10,745 nucleotides of DNA from Podochytrium sp. JEL0797 (lineage: Eukaryota; Chytridiomycota; Chytridiomycetes; Chytridiales; Chytriomycetaceae). The notes beneath the pieces were generated by a model that made no database searches, was not told the DNA's origin, and saw only the letters and a list, made by a program, of their open reading frames with translations. The translations under genes and the position numbers were made by a program. Positions 5,751-10,745 of this stretch are shown here, piece after piece (the stretch's first letter is position 1; each line of letters starts with the position of its first letter). The stretch covers positions 1 through 10,745 of the forward strand of contig JADGJG010000937.1 of assembly GCA_027596195.1 (NCBI GenBank), given 5' to 3'.

Positions 5751-7676
5751 TCAACAATCAAAGAAACTCAGCATCAACTGCCAATGCTCATGCAACTGAG
5801 GAATCAGATGCACCATCTCCCCCTCAAAAATCACCCTCGCCTCCTCCACATCACGAATTAAAATAACCTCGTCATCATAATCCGAATCCCCCGTATACAC
5901 TAAGTTGTTTTCCGGCCCCACCCAAACCCACCGCCCGCCTTCAGCCTTCGCCACAGGCCACTTATACCCGTCATAAACAATATACCCAAACACAAGCCCC
6001 TCACTCAACTTCATCACACCCACATCACCACCACCCTCCTCCTCCTCCAACACCCCTCCCCCAACACCCTCCCCACCATATCCACCACGACCCAAACTCC
6101 CCACCCCCCCATCCTCCCATCGCGACTCCCCCGACACCTCCGTCAACGCACTCAACCTCCCCTCCCGCACCCACCTCTTCCACTCCACCCCACCCACCTC
6201 CAACCCCCCAACCTGCGAAGAATACACAGATCCACGTCCACCCTTCGCCCCTCGATCCACAACACCCCCATCATCCAACCCCCGTCGCGAAACCACATTC
6301 GAAAAATCATACACACCCGAATCCACGACCACCCCAGAACAAAGGCTACTCCTCCTCTGAGAAATATACACCGCCCCAGGAACCTCCACTGCCACCTCCT
6401 CCATCTCCCGTTGCACATCCCCACCAGGAAGAAGCGAAACGACGCTGAACCGATGCTTCAAGTTGTCCACTCGCCGCATGCCGGGCGCCACCGCGCCCGT
6501 CTTTTCCCCCTTTCTGATCCCGCAATAAACAATCGCCAACACCAAAAAAATCACACCCGCAACCCCCACCACAATCTCCACCGCGAGGGATGAATTGAAA
6601 GTCGATGCCCCACCAGACACATCTTGACTCGCCTCTCGAATAGAAAACGTAGAATACTTAAGACCAAATGATTCTGCCAAGGTAGAAGGTTCCATAGGAG
6701 AAGTAGCAATCGCTGTCGTGATAACGGAACCAGCCACACCCGCGTGATTGCTTGCCTCAACAACATCAACACCAACCGCATTCACATCCCCCAGAATATC
6801 ATGCTGCACCGACCCCGCATCCGATTGCGTTACTGAGAAACCAGCTTCTGCAGAGGCTACAGCCAAACTCCCTCCCACGAATCCATTGGAAGGTTTAATC
6901 AACGCACCACCCACTGTTACTTGATCGAACTGTGGAGAAGAAGACCCCACCCCCGCTTGCGCAGCATTGGAAATTACGTAAACCGCATTTTGTTTAGGGA
7001 GAATCGATGACACGACTTGCTGTGGCGCAGCAACAGCAGGCGCCGGCGGTGGCATTTGAGCCGGAATGATTTGCATTGAATAAGGAGAAGTAGCAGGGGC
7101 AACAACAGCAGCAGGAACAGATGATGTCGCAACTGATGGCGCTACATCTGAAATCAGTCGCGAGGAATCAGGAACGGGAACAGGAGGAACAGGAGGAGGA
7201 GGAGAAACACTAGGCGCCAAGTTCCATGGAAACGGAAGGATTGGAATGCCTTGCGATGATCTCAAAGGACTGTTGTTCCAACCAGAAGCTCCTTTGGGTG
7301 GTGGTTGGGTGGGCGAATCCTTGTTTGCGGCACCGTGTCCCCGAGGTCCGGAGGGATTGTCGGAGGGACCATTGGAGGAACCGTTTGAGGGATCATGGGA
7401 GGAATTGCTGGAGGAGTTGTCGGAGGAATTGGCGGAGGGATCGTTGGAGGAATTGTCGGAGCGGCTATTGGAGGGACTTTTGGAGGGATCGCTGGAGGGA
7501 CCGATGGACGGATGATCATTGGATGGATTCTGGGAAGGATCGCCAGAGGAATCGCCCGAGGAATTGTCGGAATTGTCATTGGGAGGTCCCAGCCCGTGCA
7601 GCCACTGGGCCATCGGTTGATTCCCAGGATCCCCTTGACCCCCAATCCCATGTCCTTGTCCTTCGTCGTGAGGCAT
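5751..7676 (-). CDS. single-pass membrane protein with Ser/Asn tetrapeptide repeats and shared C-terminal domain
   Basis: A 641-residue, intronless protein. Residues 34-109 are imperfect tetrapeptides of the form [ND]-x-[PS]-S (DNSS, GDPS, NGPS and so on), several of them N-x-S glycosylation sequons. A Pro-rich region follows (PSVSPPPPVPPVPVPD, 155-170), with a PFPWNLAP patch like the PWNPLA of its neighbour. The transmembrane helix is about 366-387, with Cys385 and the stop-transfer RKGEK. The Gly/Ser/Arg-rich tail has RRSS (441-444), KHRFSVVSLLP and GRLSALTEV, both shared with the 3827-5616 protein, plus a glycine-rich, acidic stretch before the domain. The shared domain is 563-639: FGYIVYDGYKWPVAKAEGGR first, DDEVILI and EEAR in the middle, HWQLMLSFF at the end. 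Only 101 bp separate it from the GH2 stop codon, so its promoter must be short. An inverted CCAAT (7719-7723) lies there. A strong acceptor-like CTTCCAACAG ends one base before the ATG, so a 5' intron or extra upstream exon is possible. Confidence 0.85.
   Translation of the reverse strand: MPHDEGQGHGIGGQGDPGNQPMAQWLHGLGPPNDNSDNSSGDSSGDPSQNPSNDHPSIGPSSDPSKSPSNSRSDNSSNDPSANSSDNSSSNSSHDPSNGSSNGPSDNPSGPRGHGAANKDSPTQPPPKGASGWNNSPLRSSQGIPILPFPWNLAPSVSPPPPVPPVPVPDSSRLISDVAPSVATSSVPAAVVAPATSPYSMQIIPAQMPPPAPAVAAPQQVVSSILPKQNAVYVISNAAQAGVGSSSPQFDQVTVGGALIKPSNGFVGGSLAVASAEAGFSVTQSDAGSVQHDILGDVNAVGVDVVEASNHAGVAGSVITTAIATSPMEPSTLAESFGLKYSTFSIREASQDVSGGASTFNSSLAVEIVVGVAGVIFLVLAIVYCGIRKGEKTGAVAPGMRRVDNLKHRFSVVSLLPGGDVQREMEEVAVEVPGAVYISQRRSSLCSGVVVDSGVYDFSNVVSRRGLDDGGVVDRGAKGGRGSVYSSQVGGLEVGGVEWKRWVREGRLSALTEVSGESRWEDGGVGSLGRGGYGGEGVGGGVLEEEEGGGDVGVMKLSEGLVFGYIVYDGYKWPVAKAEGGRWVWVGPENNLVYTGDSDYDDEVILIRDVEEARVIFEGEMVHLIPQLHEHWQLMLSFFDC
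7350..7577 (-). repeat. 12-bp minisatellite encoding Ser/Asn/Asp tetrapeptides
   Basis: About 19 degenerate 12-nt units (GGAGGGATCGTT-like on the + strand) run in phase with the codons and encode residues 34-109 of the 5751-7676 protein. Because 12 is a multiple of three, the other frames also stay open across the block, which creates long spurious antisense frames. Confidence 0.88.
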
Positions 7677-7777
7677 GCTGTTGGAAGAAAAATAACGACA
7701 ATTTTGTTCGCACTACAGCCAATTGCAAAATATGAAACCAAGGCTGCGCAAAAACATCACATAATACCCCAAACGAT

Positions 7778-9934
7778 TTATTTTTGAATTTGCAATTTCG
7801 TACCAACATGAAACCAAGTGACCATATTACTATTCACTCCACCCGCACATTGAGCCTGCACGCGATTCACCCCTTCCCGCAACCGCACATTCCTCCAAAC
7901 ATGAACCTTATCCTCCCGCACCTCCATCCTCCCAACCTCCACCCCATTCACAAACAACGCAACACTCTCGACCCCAGTCGCGTACACTTTCACGTCCACA
8001 ATATCCACGCGATACCGAAACCGACTCGCCGTAACATGCGCAAACGGCGTCTCCGAATTCCAAACCGCCTTATAATACCAAAACGCGTCTTTCCTCACCC
8101 TCCGATCAAACGTAACCAACCCCTTGTCATTCCTGCCGGGCCGATCTCCTTCGCGCTGCTTTCCACCTGACGCAAAATCCGCAAAACTCATCACAGTCTT
8201 CCACCACAAATACTCCCGCTCGCGAATCTGCGGCCAACTGCCTTCATGCAAAAGCGCCTGGTATTCTTCAGTATGGTCTGGAGGTACGGGATCGTCGCTG
8301 TGGAACGCGATACTTGCACCGGCTCCATATTCTGAAATGCCGAGGGCCACGTTTTGGTTTTGCGAATGGTACTTGTCGAGGTCACGTCCCGTTTGGTTAA
8401 TGGTGGTGCCGTTGCTCCATCCATCGTAGAGGTCGACTGCAACAGAATCCGTCAATGAAATGATGGGATTGAGCAAATCCGTGTTAACCGCCATCGTCTG
8501 CAAAAAACGGAGGGGGGCACAACAATCAATAAAGTTACCAACCAAAAAGGTCTTCAAAATTCACCATACCGTCAATCGATAAGGATCCTCCGCCTTCGCA
8601 ATCGAACTCAACGCCCAGACCAACGGATACGGAAAACTGTCCTTCGGGTTCCCCACATCAGGGTCACTCGCAATCCCCCAAACGACAATCGAAGCATGCC
8701 CCCCAGCCTGCCGAATAAGTTCACGCAGCTGCATCCCCGCATTCAAAAACACGGCCGGGTTCGCGGGCGCGGCTCCGATATTTGGAATCTCGGCCCACAC
8801 CACAATCCCAAACGCGTCCGCAAGACTATAAGTGTATTCGGAATGTTGGTAATGCGCGCATCGGAGCGCCGTGATCTTCAGATCATTCATTTCGTGAAAG
8901 TTTTGAAGAGTGTGGGACGGCGTGATGGCCCATCCGAGGTTAGCCCAGTCTTGGTGCAAATTGACGCCGTGGAGTGAATAGGGGCTTCCGTTGAGGAAGA
9001 AGCCCTTCTGTGAGTCCACGTGGTAAGTTCGCACGCCGATTTTCGTGGTGAAGGAATCAACGCGGATATTCTTGTACTCGATGTCAACAATGGCAGTATA
9101 CAAGAAGGGATCGATGCGACCATTCCAGACACGTGGCTTGGGAATCGTGAAGGGAACAGTAAAAGAGGCGGGAAAGAGGCACGACGCGTGCAACTGGTGA
9201 ACCTCTGCCACCGCCACGACAGGAATTCCACGCTCCAGTACCTTGATCTTCAATGCAAATGATGTGCTTGACTCGGACAGATTCCCAAAGCATCCGACAC
9301 TGACGACGGCTTCAAAGAGGCCCTGCCTCGGAGCGAATTTGGACAGGGCGTTTGTTTGGCGGAATCGGACGCCCGGCGAGCCGAGATCATACAGCAGGTC
9401 CAACACAGGCACGTGGTCCTGTATTACCCAGTAACCAATGTCGCGAAACAGGCCGCCAAAGGCGGGAAAGTCGGCGTGGAGCGGCAACACATCGGAAATG
9501 TTTTTCGCGTTGTCGACCCTGAGAAGAAGAGTGCAGAGGCGCCACTGTTGAGCCTGTTTTGCCTGCAGCGTCAAGTCAACGCGGAAGCGCGAAAAGCCGC
9601 CCCTGTGCGACCCCGCGTAGATTTCGTTTGCAAACACGTCGACCACAGAACTCGCGGCGCCAACGTCTAGAACAAGGCGCGACTCGTCAAGGTCGGGAAC
9701 CAGCACCAAAGTGCGGAACCAGGCACTGCCCCGCCGGTACTCGCCGCCACTCTGTCCATCGAGCGCATTCCAAGTGAAGGGCAGCGACACGGGCCGCCAG
9801 TCTGAAGACACGGACGAGTTGGTCTCGCTGTACAACCACACGTTGTCCAGCAGGCTGTGGTATGTCTTGCTTGTGCTGGGAGTGGCAGTGCCAAGGGCCG
9901 CCGTGGCCAGTGAAAGCCACACCAAAAACCGCAT
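7778..9934 (-). CDS. secreted glycoside hydrolase family 2 protein with altered acid/base motif (two exons)
   Basis: CDS is complement(join(7778..8497, 8570..9934)), 694 residues. It starts with a signal peptide (MRFLVWLSLATAALGTA), so it is secreted, and N-x-S sequons such as Asn39, Asn145 and Asn218 fit that. GH2 domains follow in order: a sugar-binding jelly-roll (about 30-170, with ADFPAFGGLFRDIGYW), an Ig-like domain (about 180-300), and a TIM barrel from about 310 with LNGSPYSLHGVNLHQDW, RCAHYQHSEY and VVWAEIP. The barrel also has the nucleophile motif ISEYGAGAS (Glu511) and GRNDKGLVTFDRR. A C-terminal beta domain closes the protein. Family members are beta-galactosidases, beta-glucuronidases and relatives; substrate cannot be fixed here. 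The acid/base motif, normally W-G-x-x-N-E, reads WGIASD (419-424), so Glu is replaced by Asp424 and Asn by Ser423. Met558 also stands where FVWNMFDFA-type relatives have Trp. Activity may be reduced or lost. Confidence 0.9.
8498..8569 (-). other. intron in the GH2 gene (72 nt)
   Basis: On the - strand the donor is ACG|GTATGG and the acceptor is TTTTTTGCAG|ACG. It falls between complete codons and joins DPYRLT to TMAVNT, giving the usual GH2 sequence around this point. Without splicing a stop appears three codons later. Confidence 0.92.
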
Positions 9935-10401
9935 TTTCGAAAGAACTTTTTATTCTTTCAACGTTCAATAATTAATTCTTATGTTGCGATGTGCGGTGGT
10001 TTTCTTCAATAAACGTGCGTAGGTATTAACATTCAATGGGGTTGGGAGATCGCGTTCAGGTCCTTTCTCCACCACTCCCCTTCTCCCCATACCTTTGGCA
10101 TCCGATCATACAATCCACCAAATCAACGCGACCCGATCTGGAGGCAGGTACCCGTTCGCTAACAAAAGGTGTGGAGCGAATCCGTTCGTCCTTTTGACGA
10201 TTTGATTTTCAAAGACCGACCTTAGTCACTGCTGCTTCCGTGGAGAATCCCACTCATGAAATGCACATATCCTACCTAATACCAGAGGAACTCGACAACA
10301 AAAGAAATCAGAAGAGAAGTTTGCTTTTATTCCAACGTTCCCACAGAAACAAATCACTTCCTCCACTTCCAAACGAGAGACTAAAGACCACTAGAAACAA
10401 T
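9935..10401. other. gene-free stretch: GH2 promoter side and S27a 3' untranslated region
   Basis: These 467 bp contain no convincing gene, tRNA or other RNA. The left part, next to the GH2 start, is AT-rich (a TAATTAATT run near 9970) and should hold that gene's promoter, though no clear TATA or CCAAT box is placed well. The right part is the 3' untranslated region of the S27a gene. Short inverted repeats around 10154-10200 (TTCGCT/AGCGAA and CAAAAGG/CCTTTTG) interleave and are probably chance. Confidence 0.6.
10326..10331 (-). terminator. AATAAA polyadenylation signal of the S27a gene
   Basis: TTTATT on the + strand is AATAAA on the - strand. It begins 71 nt downstream of the last base of the S27a stop codon, a normal distance for a compact fungal 3' untranslated region. 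Confidence 0.55.

Positions 10402-10745
<344 letters not shown>

Noticed and set aside
7226..7787. Long + strand open frames, one rich in GG[IV] that looks like a glycine-zipper protein
   Set aside because: They arise from the 12-bp repeat, which keeps every frame open. The - strand frame continues into a transmembrane helix and the conserved domain, so it is the real one.
8498..8557. An ATG at 8557 as the start of a separate protein covering the GH2 C-terminal half
   Set aside because: It lies inside the 72-nt intron. The frame joins exactly to the upstream exon to give one continuous GH2 protein.
10120..10210. Possible small structured RNA or tRNA from inverted repeats
   Set aside because: The repeats interleave, no cloverleaf or T-loop consensus can be drawn, and the stems are only 6-7 bp.

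Overview
This window is eukaryotic and most likely fungal. It has short GT-AG introns of 62 to 74 nt, a fungal-type PKA regulatory subunit, a ubiquitin-ribosomal protein S27a fusion gene, and single-gene transcription units on both strands. An early-diverging (chytrid-like) fungus would fit, but that placement is an inference from general character only. Both window edges cut through genes.

Layout. At the left edge, on the + strand, is the C-terminal 335 residues of the cAMP-dependent protein kinase regulatory subunit, in two exons. A short convergent spacer with a C17 tract follows. From 1283 to 7676, all on the - strand, are four consecutive genes for single-pass membrane proteins. Each has a Pro/Ser/Thr/Ala-rich N-terminal region without a clear signal peptide, one transmembrane helix with cysteines beside it, a basic stop-transfer patch and a long cytosolic tail. 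Three of them (2729-3658, 3827-5616, 5751-7676) end in the same roughly 80-residue C-terminal domain, which I do not recognise. The fourth (1283-2482) looks like a strongly diverged relative with an internally duplicated tail. In the 3827-5616 gene a 62-nt intron splits this domain, so the true C-terminus only appears after splicing.

Next, at 7778-9934 on the - strand, is a secreted glycoside hydrolase family 2 protein in two exons. It keeps the nucleophile motif but has Ser-Asp where the catalytic Asn-Glu pair of the acid/base should be. After a gene-free stretch of 467 bp, the right edge holds the C-terminal part of ubiquitin-S27a on the - strand, in two exons.

How the genes may work together. 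The PKA subunit and S27a are housekeeping genes with no evident link to the rest. The four membrane proteins have the architecture of fungal cell-surface sensors of the Mid2/WSC kind, without sharing a domain with them that I can recognise. They form a tandem paralogue cluster, and this is the most novel content of the window. Two of the tails carry RRxS basophilic kinase sites. The GH2 protein, also secreted, may act at the same cell surface, but only adjacency suggests this.
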